Shown here: piece after piece, positions 21,440-32,959 of the stretch
Numbering within the stretch: the stretch's first letter is position 1
Layout: every line of letters begins with the position of its first letter
Origin: Siphonodentalium dalli
Lineage: Eukaryota; Mollusca; Scaphopoda; Gadilida; Siphonodentaliidae
Assembly (NCBI GenBank): GCA_032622095.1
Contig: CP136065.1
Location: forward strand, 150,107,577 to 150,171,576
Direction of reading: 5' to 3'
DNA length: 64,000 nt
Program-made: the position numbers and the translations under genes
Notes under the pieces: model-generated
What the model was told of the DNA's origin: nothing
Seen by the model: only the letters and a program-made list of their open reading frames with translations
The model's database searches: none

Positions 21440-22570
21440 CAAAACAATTCAGGAGCATATAGTGTTTTTGTTTTGTGCGTCTTAAAAATATTTCATGTCC
21501 GCTCCATAACATCGCGATGTTTTATAACACCGCGGTGCTTTATTGGATTCTGTTAAAACTTGCCATAGTTGTTCCTAATGAGGAGGCGATATGTCACGCA
21601 AAAAAAAATTTCCAATGGTTGATGATCAAGGTCACATGACAAGGTTGTTCTCTTGATTAAGTCACAAGATACTACCCTTCATGACCGCTCCATTACTTTT
21701 GTGTACATCACGTCAATTCAACGAAACAAGGTGTAATGGTTAACCTAAGGGTGACAGTGTTTCGCGATATGTGTGCACTGTGGTTTGTCATTGGTCAAGG
21801 TCACAGGGTGCTTTCAAACTTAGATTTCATCTGCACCAGTCATATTTTCTTGCACCATTCCTGTCTGCTCCATAACATCGCGATGCTTTATTGGATTTCG
21901 TTGAAACTTGTCGTAGTTGTACCTAATGATGAGACGATGTGTCACGCACAAAATGTTTTTCAAATTGTTGAAGGTCAAGGTCACATAATAAGGTTGTTCT
22001 CTCAATTAGGTCACCATGCAGACACTACTCTTTGTGTCTGCTTCATAACTTTTGTGTACATCACATCATTTCAATGAAACAAGGCATTGTGGGGTAACCT
22101 AAGAGTGACAGTGTGACAGAACAATGTTGTTCTCTCGATAAAGTCAACAGACGCTACTCTTCATGTCCGCTCCATAACTTTTGTGTACATCACATGATTT
22201 CAATGAAACAAGGCATGATAGTTAACCTAATGGTGACAGTGTGTCACAAATGTGTGCATTGTGGTTTGTCAAAGGTCAAGGTCAGATGTGATCCAATGCG
22301 TTAACAGACGCAACGGATTGCACCTATTTTCAAATCCAACGCATACCTTATATTGAAACGAGGTGATGATGTTCCCTATTTTCAATGCATTTATATAACC
22401 TTGGGCCCAGATACTAAATCTGATAGGTTTTTCATGAAAATATGGGGGTATTATATTCAAAAAGACTTCATGGAACGCAACATTACAAATACAATATTTG
22501 AGGTCAGGGTATAATTTGCTCACGAGTTGCTTCATAGTCACTCGTAAGATAGTCACTTGCGAATGACATT
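21440..22570 (+). repeat. interspersed tandem repeat (GTCCGCTCCATAACATCGCGATG family), copy 1
   Basis: Two to three units of about 350 bp contain CTCCATAACATCGCGATGC, TTGAAACTT, AAGGTCAAGGTCACA, GTTCTCTCGATTAAGTCAC and GTGTACATCAC. The start carries AGGAGCATATAGTGTTT and the end CATAGTCACTCGTAAGATAG. Related copy at 23085-24310. Confidence 0.65.
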
Positions 22571-22659
22571 TCTTTTTTTGTTTTATTTTCGGTCAAAATG
22601 AGCTCTGGTCTTATGTCACTAGACTGTACAATACTAAATTATTATTGTATTTTTCATAG

Positions 22660-22795
22660 AGATCAGAAGACAAAGGTGAACCGTCAACACAGAGAAGCTG
22701 TCAGGAATCTGGGTCAAACAGATATTCAACCAAAGCCAAAAAGGTCAAAGAAAAATGAATCTCTAATTGATGTTTCACGGACAAGTGTAGATGAG
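22660..22795 (+). CDS. EME1: EME1 exon, basic linker
   Basis: This 136-nt exon enters in phase 2 and leaves in phase 0. Its first base completes an Arg codon begun on the previous exon. It encodes a hydrophilic segment (DQKTKVNRQHREAVRN) followed by PKPKRSKKNESLIDVSRTSVDE. The basic cluster PKPKRSKK could act as a nuclear localisation signal. This is inferred from composition. The conserved VSRxxVDE end matches human MVSRVDAEEAL, which precedes the helices at the end of the nuclease-like fold. Acceptor TTTTCATAG, donor GAG|GTTTGC. Confidence 0.9.
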
Positions 22796-23084
22796 GTTTG
22801 CTGCTTGAATTGTTTTTAAGGCAGGATTCAATTTAAATAGATTGGCTTAGCTCTTTTCTTAGTATATTGTCAATTTAGCTGACAATTTCCAATGAAAAAC
22901 TCTGTATTCATAATTTCATAGTGAATGCTATGCGAAGGTCCCCAAAGAAAGCAAAATGTTTGTTAAAATTTTAGTTGAACATCCTACAATTGAATGTAAA
23001 GCAGTTTCTTGACATGTTGATGTTTGCGTGTATGATCTGAACATCCCTACTAATAAAGATTAGACCATCATTTTTTATATATCC

Positions 23085-24310
23085 GGGAGCATATAGTGTT
23101 TGTCTTTTTTTCTGTCGTACCATCCGTAATATTTTCGTGTCCACTCCATAACATCATGATGCTTTATTGAATTCTGTTGAAACTTGGCCTAGTTGTTCCT
23201 AATGAGGAGATGATGTGTCGTGCATAGTTATTTTTCCAATCGCTGAAGGTCCAGGTTGCAAGGTCGTTCTCTCGATTAAGTCACCAGACTTCTTTGTGTC
23301 CCCTCTCAAGTATGGCAATGGAGTGAGGAACTTTAACCTAATTAAGCACTCCAAGGCAATAGAAAGCATCAACAGAAGAGCGACCAGGCTAATACCGAAA
23401 ATACGGGACTTGCCATATAGAGATAGGCTACTAAAACTGCAACTTATGTCCATGAAATATCGGAGGTTCCGTGGCGATTTGATAGAGACATACAAGCTGG
23501 TGCATGGAAAATACAAAGTCGAAATTAAGGAATTGTTCAGATAAACAAACGACAAGAGGTCATTCCTATAAACTCCCAATTGATAATGCCCCAAGGACGT
23601 GCAATTACATTTCTTCTCACAGCGAGTTCTATTGCAATGGAACAACCTCTCCCAATTTGTTGTGTGCATCAATATTCAAGGAACGACTGGATGCCCAATT
23701 TAGGCATTTGTGTTACGATTACTATGATTAGAAGTTGGATTTGATGCAACCTGCATGCAAAGCACAAACAGTATTTATATATAGCTATTTTCTGAAAAAA
23801 AGTCAATTTTGATGCGACTTACTTCCGAGAACTTTGTTTGTGTTTATCACTTTTGTGTACATCACGTGATTTCAACCAAACAAGGTATGATGGTTAAGTT
23901 AACCTAAGGTTGACGGTGTGTCACGATATGTGTGCATTGTGGTTTATTAAATTTCAAACTCAGACTTCATCTGCACCAGTCGTATTTTCTTACACCTTTC
24001 GTGTCCGCTCCATAACATTGCGATGCTTTATTGGATTCTTTTGAAACTTGTCATAGTTGTTCCTAATGAGGAGACAAAATGTCGTGCACAAATCCAATTA
24101 TTGACGGTCAAGGTCACAGGTCAAGGTCATTCTCTCAATGCTAAATCGGATAAGTTTTTCATGAAAGTATGTGAGTATTATACTAAAAAAGACTTCTTGG
24201 AACGCAATGTTACAAATTATTGGAGGTCAGGGTATAAATTGGCTGAGTTGCTTCATTTCGGGGGGCATAGTCATTCAGAACATAGTCACTTCCGAGTGAC
24301 ATTTCTTGTT
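23085..24310 (+). repeat. same repeat family, copy 2, interrupted by a LINE fragment
   Basis: TCCGGGAGCATATAGTGTTT begins the copy. CATGATGCTTTATTGAATTC, GGAGATGATGTGTCGTGCA and, after the LINE, GTGTACATCACGTGATTTCA and CACTTCCGAGTGACATTTCTT follow the order of 21440-22570. The LINE occupies 23295-23745. Confidence 0.65.
23295..23745 (+). pseudogene. LINE reverse transcriptase C-terminus, decayed
   Basis: The frame reads LIKHSKAIESINRRATRL, then YRDRLLKLQLMSMKYRRFRG and DLIETYKLVHGKYKVEIKEL, the conserved C-terminal part of ORF2 in jockey/CR1-like LINEs. A shift near 23540 moves the match to TTRGHSYKLPI in another frame. A further shift leads to RVLLQWNNLSQFVV and back to FKERLDAQF. At least three frame breaks make it non-functional. 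The N-terminal reverse transcriptase domain is absent (5' truncation). Confidence 0.85.
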
Positions 24311-24345
24311 TTTGTTTTAGAACTTGACCTTTCAGTAATAAAATG

Positions 24346-25184
24346 CAGGCCTGGCATTCTCAGAAATCTAGGAGAGCTAAAAATCGCCCTCCTGAAAAGG
24401 TCTAGGAGGGCTATTATTTGTGCCGAGCACAGGAGGGCGAAAATGTTTGCCAAAATCAGACATAGTAAATATTCCACTCCACATGTACAGTATTGATAAA
24501 AATAAAGTACATGTCAGTATTAAACTATTACAATAATTGCTGAGTTTGTTGTTTTCATTACACAAAATATTTTAATATTAAATAACAAGATATGTTGTTA
24601 CTTTTGCTAGTAATGTATTTAGTAACAATTCAGACAACTATTCTTTTTACATTTAAGTATTTTATTAGTATTTACATGAACATTGAATTTGAAATCCAAA
24701 TCAGTCCCATTGTATTACGAAATGAAAGCGTTGTTTCAGAGTAGCAGCTCTTCTATCGATAGTGGTGATAAATCCAGTGACAGTATTGTGAGTTCTAACA
24801 ATGCCTCAATGATGCCTGACATTATATAGCACTGTCCAGTTGCGTGGGAGGCATGACGCAATACTTCAAAGTGACATAACTCTGAACGGTGTGTCTATTT
24901 CACAGAGGCACGTGCTTCCGGTGGAAATGTTGCTACAACGTAATCAATATCGCTTGTACATTTCGCCAGGGACAGTCGGAATGCGGCTTATAGATCAAAG
25001 GTCCCATACCGACATCGTTTAACACTTCGTTGCCGACTCTGTTAGTACATAGATCATTACTTACACCCGGGTCCTGGAGAGCGATGTTTTGCCGTTTGGG
25101 AGGGCGTTATTTCGTCCGCCTGGATTATTTTCAGGCGGGCGGTAGGCGAGCGATTTTATCGCTCGCCTCAGAATGCCAGGCCTG
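24346..25184. mobile_element. TIR element with CAGGCCTGGCATTCT ends and 6-bp direct repeats
   Basis: CAGGCCTGGCATTCTCAG at the left and CTCAGAATGCCAGGCCTG at the right are inverted. Both ends abut AAAATG (24340-24345 and 25185-25190). Near the ends are repeats of GGAGGGCGA/TCGCCCTCC and a hairpin GGCGAGCGATTTTATCGCTCGCC. No transposase. A 6-bp duplication is unusual and the superfamily is not assigned. Confidence 0.7.
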
Positions 25185-25258
25185 AAAATGCGTAGATTAT
25201 ATGGTTACTGATATGAGCCTATATAACTTCAATTAAATGTTGTTTTGTTTTCTTTCAG

Positions 25259-25374
25259 GTGGTATGTGAGGCCAATTTATATACTGGATGCAATATCCAT
25301 CTGATAGAGTCAGTAGATGAAGTTTCTGCTTATATAAAGTCAATTACCAAAGCAGTCTCCGAAAAACCTGCCAA
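25259..25374 (+). CDS. EME1: EME1 exon, end of nuclease-like domain
   Basis: This 116-nt exon enters in phase 0 and leaves in phase 2, with a strong TTCTTTCAG acceptor and an AA|GTATGT donor. It encodes VVCEANLYTGCNIHLIESVD and then EVSAYIKSITKAVSEKPA. It aligns with the human helices ALVDLQLHTEAQAQIV and LADFTCAFTKAVAEAPFK. In this protein family this segment mediates contact with MUS81. That role is taken from the family, not shown by the sequence itself. Confidence 0.9.
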
Positions 25375-25661
25375 GTATGTCTTATTTGTTCCATTAGTTA
25401 CGATTTCTCGGTCACATTAAAACCAACTTAAAAAATCAACACTGGCGACCGATTAAACAAATATTACTTTTAAATACATAGATGGGCCCACACATAATCC
25501 TGAATCAAAATCAAAAGAAACAGTGTGGTAGGTTGACATGGAATATAAGATTCATGCTAACAATTTTCTATTTTTGATATGCTGTTCATATTACTTTAGA
25601 ACCTTCTATTAATGATTAAAAAATGGAGGAAGCATTTAAAGTGGCACTTAACACTTTATAT

Positions 25662-26970
25662 TAGTCCGGGAGCTAATAGGGGTACCCTTGCACCCCCCCC
25701 CCCCTGGGACTTAACTTCACCCCACTCATTTTGTTCCTTATTATGTCCTTCAACTTTTAAGCAATGTTAACAAGAAAAAAAAGTGGCCGTGTAGACTCCA
25801 GACAAGATGGCGTCCATCATGGCCGCCGTTTTTCAGCCCAGACCCTAAGTCAGTTTTATGCAAATTATAGCGGGAAAATCTTGTAAAATGTATACAAATG
25901 TATATATTTTCGTGAAGCTGAGACATAATGACACATTTTTGAGCCAAAATTGAAACTCACCATCCAAGATGGCCGCCAAAATGGCCACCGGAAGTTGAAA
26001 ATATAACATTTTTTCACAAATATCTTCTAGATCAATTCATGCTGTATGGAACTGGTTGAGTAATGCAACTTTATTTTGTGTTTTGTCTATTAACTGATCA
26101 TTGGAGCAACGAAATATGCAATTATTGGGGTCCTAACCCCTTCCGATCCCACAAAAATTCGATTTTACAGAATGCGGTATAAAATTTCACAAAAAATCAC
26201 AATTGGGATTCTAGTCATATTTCAACAAGAAATGAACAGAAATTTGTAATGTAAGTGAGGCATATCATTAACTATTAATGTTCCAAATCACTGGGATCAA
26301 AATTCTTACTTTGGCTCAAAATGGCTGACAATATGGCCGCCAAAATATGGAAAATGGTAAATATTACACCAGCGTGTCCTGCAATCGCTTACAAGTTGTG
26401 GTTGATGTATACAATTGGCTAATCTGTATTCTATACATTGCATACTAACATGTCTAATGCACCATGGATCATTTTTACTATTGTCACCACTGACATCACC
26501 AGAAATATGGGATTTTTCTCTCACAAACTTGACCAAAATATTGGCAAAAATTCACTTTTCAGGGTTCGACCATTTGTTCAAGTAAACTGCAACTATCTTT
26601 GGTATCAAAGGTGTTTATTGTTTTGGTCTATCTTAAGTGTGTCACACTGTGATGTTTAAAGACTGAAATGCTCAAGATGGCTTCCAAAATGGCAACCAAA
26701 TTTGTAAAAAGTTAAAAGTTAACATATCCCGAACATTATTCTCTGCGTTATCCGAAAAAGATAGCAAATTGTGACTCACTTGGTTATTTTATGTATTAGT
26801 TAATTAACTGACAAATACGTTCTATTATATTTGTTCCAGTTCCGTATGGGGCATGACAAATTCATTTTAAAGTTGCAGTATGGAATTTTGCGGAGAACCT
26901 CTTTTGTGATTCTGGCCATATTATTGAAAGGAAATGAGCAGAACTTTGAGACAGAACTGAGATTAATATG
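25662..26970 (+). repeat. left outer arm of the foldback element
   Basis: Contains AGACTCCAGACAAGATGGCG, CAAGATGGCCGCCAAAATGG and ATCCCGAACATTATTCTCTG, all mirrored in the right arm with small differences. A 14-base C run near 25685 is shorter in the right arm. Confidence 0.85.
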
Positions 26971-26974
26971 TTTA

Positions 26975-27345
26975 CCTGGATTGACTCTATGGTCATGTGT
27001 ATGGCGAATAGGTATACATGTATGGTCCATGGTGAGGTGAATGAGTGACTGTATGCTCGTGATTGTAGTGAATATGTATACATAGAGTGACTTTTTGTCA
27101 TGCGTCGGGTGTAGGTGTATACCTGGTGTTCATGCATGGTGACTCGTGGCTGTATCGTCATTTGTGGTATGTACGGGTATAACCAAGTATGGCTGCATGA
27201 TCAGGTGTACGTGTATAAAGTGGGTTACTATGTTGTCATTTGTGTGGTGTTTATGTACATATGGAGTGACTTGGGTAATGGGTGGGTTAAATCTTGGTGG
27301 TAATGGGTGGGTTGTATCTTGGGTGGCTATCGCTTTCTACAATAA
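26975..27345 (-). repeat. left inner array of 42-bp units
   Basis: About eight diverged units with GAGTGACT, GTATACAT and GGTCATG words, reverse complementary to the units at 27440-29115. Ends at GGGTGGCTATCGCTTTC, mirrored by GAAAGCGATAGCCACCC at 27434-27450. Confidence 0.75.
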
Positions 27346-27439
27346 CTCAAAGGTATGTTAATCAATAAAGAGGTCATGTCAGAGAGTTCTCCATCTTGAT
27401 GATGTTTATGTAGATGGGGGGTGTTAAGCGTGGAAAGCG

Positions 27440-29115
27440 ATAGCCACCCATTAGCACAGTCATTACATATATACATAAACACCACAGACATAACAATATA
27501 GTGACCCACTGTATACATGTACACCTGATCCATGACCACGGATGACCATACAGCCATGCGTCACAATGCAGGCACACCGGGTATACTCCTAAACATGACC
27601 CATAACCATATAGTCACTCCCTGTATACCCATTCATCTCACCATTGGCCATAAGGTCACCCCCTGTATACCTATTCTCCAAACGCATGGTCAAATAGACA
27701 ATCAATATCTACATCAACACCACAACAATGGCCATAAAGTCATTCCGGTATACATATGCACCTCACAATGGCCATATAGCCACTCGCTTCATACTCATAC
27801 CCTCACCCATGTCACCTGGTATACTCCTTCATCTGACCTATGGCCATATAGTCACCCCGTGTGTACCTATTCAAAGCATTCATACATGATCATGGTCAAT
27901 CCTTGTATACATATTCGCCTCAACATTGGCCATGTCACTCCTTGTATCCCTATTTGTCACACCATAGCCGAATAGCCACTCAAGATATACTAATACACCC
28001 CCATCCATGTCACTATAGTCACTCCATGTATGCATGTGCACCTCATCCATGGCCATATAGCCACTCGCTATATACACATATCCCTCGCCCATGACAATAA
28101 AGCAACACGTGTTATACTGGTATAACCTACACATGACCATACCGCCACGAGTCACCAAACAGGAGCACCAGGTATACTCATACGCCTGACACATGACCAT
28201 TTAGTCACCCCCTGTATAGATGTTCATTACATTTGTGACCATACAGTCACTACTGTCTTGTATACCTACATGTTCTCATCTCACATTTGACACACATAGT
28301 CATATAACCACTCGGTATACATATGCAGCTCACCCTAGACTATAGATTTACTCCAGGTATACATGTAAACCTCACTAATGGCCATTCAGCCCTTCCGGAT
28401 ATACAAAAAAACGCACACACGACCACTCAAACACTCCATACTTGAATATACACCTCACACATGACAATTCAGCAATTCACTGCATAATCATACACGCCAT
28501 CCATGATAATACAGCTAAGCCTTATACACCCACAAATGATAATACATCCACGAGATATATAAATATACATCCCACCATTACCACACGGACACTCCCTATA
28601 TAACCACACCCTCGATAATGTCCACCCAGCTTACTCCAGGTATTCATATTCAATCATGACCGTTCAGTTATTCCATGTATACCTGTACACATTACCCGTA
28701 ACCATAAAATCACTCCCTATTTATCCACACACCCCATCCATGATCATACAGACAACACATGCACATACCTCCCAGGACCTTACAGTCACTCCATATATAC
28801 ATAATCAACACATAGATGACCATGTAGCTATATCCATACACCACACCAATGACCATACAGGTACACCGGTTGCACCCGTACTGAATATACACAATCATAC
28901 ACCATAGAGTCACTCCATGCATACCGATTGACCTCACACCTGACCATGACCTCTGCCTGTATACCTAGATGCATCTTACCATGGACAACCCACTAATAAC
29001 CATATAGTCACTCATTGTATACCTGCTCACATCAGTCATGACATACAATAACTCCCTGTATACCTATTCACCTCACTTATGATCATAGAGTAACTCCCTG
29101 GCTATGATCTTGGCA
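27440..29115 (+). repeat. right inner array of about 40 diverged 42-bp units
   Basis: Consensus by eye: CATATAGTCACTCCCTGTAT, then ACCTATTCACCTCACCCATG and two more bases. Exact 42-bp spacing is visible at 28999-29090. Because 42 is divisible by three, chance open frames with a 14-residue rhythm appear (for example 27532-27975). These are not taken as genes. The array is over four times longer than its left counterpart. Confidence 0.85.
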
Positions 29116-29169
29116 TCCACACTGTATCATGTTGACATTTTTTTTATCATAATGGACCAGAATAGCCAA

Positions 29170-30450
29170 AGATTATGATCCATCTCAGTTCTGTATCAAA
29201 GTTCCTTTCAATAAATGTGGCCAAAATTACAAAAGAGGTTCTCAGCAAAATTGCATACTTTAAAATGAATTTGTCATGCTCCAAAAGGAACTGAGACAAC
29301 CAGAATAGAACATGTAGTTGTCAGTTAATTAAATAACATGTATAATAACCAAGTGAGTCACAATATGCTACCTTTTCGGATAATGCAGAGAATGTTCGGG
29401 ATATATGTAAAAAATTAACATTCTACAAATTTGGTTGCCATTTTGGAAGCCATCTTGAGCAATTCAGTCTATAAACACTGTAGTGTGATACATTTAAAAT
29501 AGACCAAAACAATAAACACCTTTCAATCCAAAGATAGTTATATTTTACCTGAAAAAATGGTCCAAACCTGAAAAGTGAATTTTTGCCCATATTTATGTCA
29601 AGTTTTTGAGAGAAAAGTCCAATATTTTTGACGATGTCAGGGGTGACAATAGTAACAATTAACCATGGTGCATCAGACATGTTAGTATTCAATGTATAGA
29701 ATGCAGAATAGCCAATTTTATACATCAACCACAACTTGTAAGCGATTGCAGGACACGCTGGTGTAATATTTACCATTTTCCATATTTTGGCGGCCATTTT
29801 GAGCCAAAGTAAGAATTTTGGTTCCAGTGATTTGGAATATTAATAGTTAATGATATGCCTCACTTACATTACAAAGTTCTGTTCATTTCTTGTTGAAATA
29901 TGACTAGAATCCCAATTGTGATTTTTTGTGAAATTTTATACCGCATTCTGTAAAATCGAATTTTTGAGGGATCGGAAGGGGTTAGGACCCCAATAATTGC
30001 ATATTTCGTTTCTCCAATGATCAGTTAATATACAAAACACAAAATAAAGTTGCATTACTCAACCAGTTCCAAACAACATGAATTGATCTAGAAGACATTT
30101 GTGAAAAAATGTTATATTTTCAACTTCCGGTGGCCATTTTGGTGGCCATCTTGGATGGTGAGTTTAAATTTTGGCTCAAAAATGTGTCATTATGTCTCGG
30201 CTTCACGAAAATATATACATTTGTATACATTTTACAAGATTTTCCCGCTATAATTTGCATAAACTGACTTAGGGTCTGGGCTGAAAAACGGCGGCCATGA
30301 TGGACGCCATCTTGTCTGGAGTCTACACGGCCACTTTTTGTTCTTGTTAACATTGCTTAAAAGTTGAAGGACATAATAAGGAACAAAATGAGTGGAGTGA
30401 AGTTAAGTCCCAGGTGGGGTGCAAGGGTACCCCTATTAGCTCCCGGACTA
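29170..30450 (-). repeat. right outer arm of the foldback element
   Basis: Reverse complement of 25662-26970, with small insertions, deletions and substitutions throughout. Ends CTATTAGCTCCCGGACTA. Confidence 0.85.
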
Positions 30451-30748
30451 TATGTGCTCTCAGGTAACCAAATGGAGTAATCTGAATAGTTTCTATAAAT
30501 TTGTGCCCATTTGGTTCAGAAGTTGTGGATCCGGAAATATATAACTGTGTGTATATATATATGACAAGGAATACCAGTTAACTTACTATTATTAGGCTAC
30601 TAGCTGAAACAGGCTCCCTTTGGGAGCCTTTATTCATCGTCGGAGGGGCCTAAGGCCTGTGGCCCCTTTGTGCATTAGCAGCCTGCAGCAACTGTGTGCG
30701 CTTATTATAATATAATAATATTTATTATGCTACATCAATATTTCCTCA

Positions 30749-30953
30749 TGCAGATAGGTTCATATTGGACCTAAATATTGACATTGGTTCAAATTGGTCT
30801 TATTTGATTCTGGAATAAGCCCATAGTGGACTTATATCCATTGGTTTCCATTGAAAACACAAATAAAGTGCGTACATCTGGTGCTGCAACAAATCCTCGT
30901 GCATATAGGTTCATATTGGACCTAAATATTCACCTAGGTTCATATTGGATTTA
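30749..30953 (+). repeat. duplicated 142-bp repeat, second copy interrupted
   Basis: TAGGTTCATATTGGACCTAA occurs in both copies (about 30768 and 30906). The first copy runs on into TCTTATTTGATTCTGGAATAA. The second is broken by the element at 30954-31993 and resumes at TTTGATTCTGAAATAA (31994). Confidence 0.7.
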
Positions 30954-31993
30954 TTATGCCCCCTTTTAAAAAAAAAGGGGGGTATACTGTTTTGCACCTG
31001 TCCGTCCGTGCGTCGTACCGTCCGTCCGTCTGTACGTCCGATGTCTGTTCATGTCATAACTTGAACAGTAGTACTCGGATCTCAATGCAATTAGGTATGG
31101 ATGTTCACTACTATGAGGACATTAAATAGAGGGTTCCATCGTTTTGTTCGGATTTTCCATTCTAGAGTTATTCATCTTTGTTTATCTGGAAATGTTGGCT
31201 TTTTGGTCCATCTGGTGTCTGTTCATGTCGTAACTTCAACAGTTGTGCTGGGATCTCAATGAAATTTGGTATGGATGTTCACATCCATTAAATAGAGTGT
31301 TCCACCATTTTGTTCGGATTTTCCATTCTAGAGTTATTCATCTTTGTTTATCTGTAAATGTTGGATTTTTGGTCCGTCTAGTGTCTGTTCATGTCATAAC
31401 TTGAACAGTAGTGCTCGGATCTCAATGAAATTTTGTATGGATGTTCACTACTATGAGGACATTAAAAAGGTGGGTTCCATCGTTTTGTTCTGATTTTCCA
31501 TTCTAGAGTTATATATCTTTGTTTATCTGGAAATGTTGGCTTTCTGGTCCGTCTGGTGTCTGTTCATGTCGTAACTTCAACAGTTGTGCTGGGATCTCAA
31601 TGAAATTTGGTATGGATGTTCACTACTATGAGGACATTCAATAGAGGGTTCCATTGTTCTGTTCCGCTTTTCCATTCTAGTGTTATTCATCTTTGTTTAT
31701 CTGGAAATGTTGGCTGTTTGGTCCATCCGATGTCTGTTCAGGTCATAACTTGAACAGTAATGCTCGGATCTCCATTAAATTTTGTATGGATGTTCACCAC
31801 CATGAGGACATTTAATGGCACATTCAACTGTTTTGTTTTGTTTTTTTTGTTCTATAGTTATTCATCTTTGTTGATATGAAAATGTTAATTTTTGGGTCCA
31901 TCTGTCTGAGTATAGCAGTAATAAGTTATAGATATGCCCACACTAGGCAGTATGCCACATGGGGGTATGCACCAGACGACAGTCCATCTCTTG
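30954..31993 (+). mobile_element. Helitron-like element with five 174-bp tandem units
   Basis: Starts TTATGCCCCCTTTT with an A/G-rich hairpin partner GGGGGGTATA, then a GTCC/GTCT tract. Five units begin with TGTCTGTTCATGTC at 31042, 31216, 31382, 31557 and 31731 (periods 166-175). It ends CCATCTCTTG. Comparison with the uninterrupted copy at 30800-30830 shows insertion between A and T with no target duplication, as for rolling-circle elements. Confidence 0.65.
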
Positions 31994-32639
31994 TTTGATT
32001 CTGAAATAAATTTATTTAATTACATTTTTTTAAATCAAAAGTTTTAAAAACTAATGCCATTATAACCTCTCCAGGGTACCCAGAGTCTGGGAGAATAATC
32101 CGGACAGACAGATCCTACTCTTTTATATATATAGATTAAAATAATATACCAGTGTTCTCAGGCAATTAGATCTCAAATTTCAGATGAGGGAGGGAGGCAG
32201 GCAATTTATTTCTCAAAATCTGTAAATCATACCTCTGAAAAATTCACTTTCATTGTTCAATTCCAATATTTCTAATAGAAAATGTTGAAGGTGTTCGGGG
32301 GGAATCTCCCATGCCCCATCCGCAAACCCCAAACCACCCTAGTGAGTGGCAACAGGCTGATTCCCAATGTACATATATTATGTTATTTCATTTTTATTTT
32401 GGTGAATGTACAGTGATCAAAGTTATCGTTCACATCATTTTCTTCACATGACAATTGCGTTTTAGCTATGTTTTAATATGAATATTCAGGCTGTCAGAGA
32501 TAACTCACCACAATTATGATAAGGAGAATCAATGAGATCTTCCAAATATAAAATAAGAGTGAAGTAGGAGCAAAAAAATAGACAAACATACTGTGAAAAA
32601 ATATAGTGATGGACAAACTCAGAAGTATCTCGTACACCA

Positions 32640-32790
32640 AGTTACATGATTGTGTATAGTGTGCACAGTCATGTATTCTCTATTCATCTGTCTGCCATAA
32701 TTTTTTCTGGACACATCCCCAAATGAATAATAGACCATTCCAATATATACATTTATAACTGGTGGGAGAATCCATTCATGAAAGAAAGGG
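32640..32790 (-). mobile_element. partial CCCTTT/TTAA MITE
   Basis: AATAATAGACCATTCCAATA, AGAATCCATTCATGAAAGAAAG and GG followed by TTAA (32791-32794) match the family at 16106. The left end is missing or diverged. Confidence 0.55.
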
Positions 32791-32959
32791 TTAACACTGT
32801 TATATTTGCACCGGGTGCATTGGATGCTGCTCACACAATGCCCATGACGCATGCCATGTGAAAGCTCCAATGTTTTAGTTTAACCCGGCATCAGACTCAG
32901 TAAACAGATGGGTAACATGCTTAAACATCTGTGAGGGCCTTTACCTGTAGACTGGGCTA

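Larger units (their letters stand above)
25662..30450. mobile_element. 4.8-kb foldback element with inverted arms and 42-bp arrays
   Basis: TAGTCCGGGAGCTAATAGGG at 25662 is mirrored at 30450. The outer arms (25662 to about 26970 and about 29170 to 30450) are reverse complements over roughly 1.3 kb. Inside each arm lies an array of diverged 42-bp units in opposite orientations, meeting near 27350-27440. The layout (long inverted arms containing tandem repeats, no evident transposase) is that of Foldback/Galileo-type elements. It lies in EME1 intron 6, 287 bp after the exon ending 25374. Confidence 0.85.

Noticed and set aside
21736-22077. 113-codon frame rich in hydrophobic residues
   Set aside because: Lies entirely within a dispersed tandem repeat (GTCCGCTCCATAAC family) whose other copies do not keep the frame.
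24840-25022. 60-codon frame as a transposase fragment
   Set aside because: No DDE, hAT dimerisation or zinc-finger motif is visible, and it is short. The element is called non-autonomous.
27532-27975. 147-codon frame with His/Tyr/Thr-rich repeats
   Set aside because: It is the in-frame reading of a 42-bp tandem array (14-residue rhythm), with no start context or conserved domain. Similar frames occur on the other strand and elsewhere in the array.
27440-29115. Regularly spaced repeats that could recall a CRISPR array
   Set aside because: Units are contiguous and diverged with no unique spacers, the sequence is eukaryotic, and the array is mirrored inside a foldback element.
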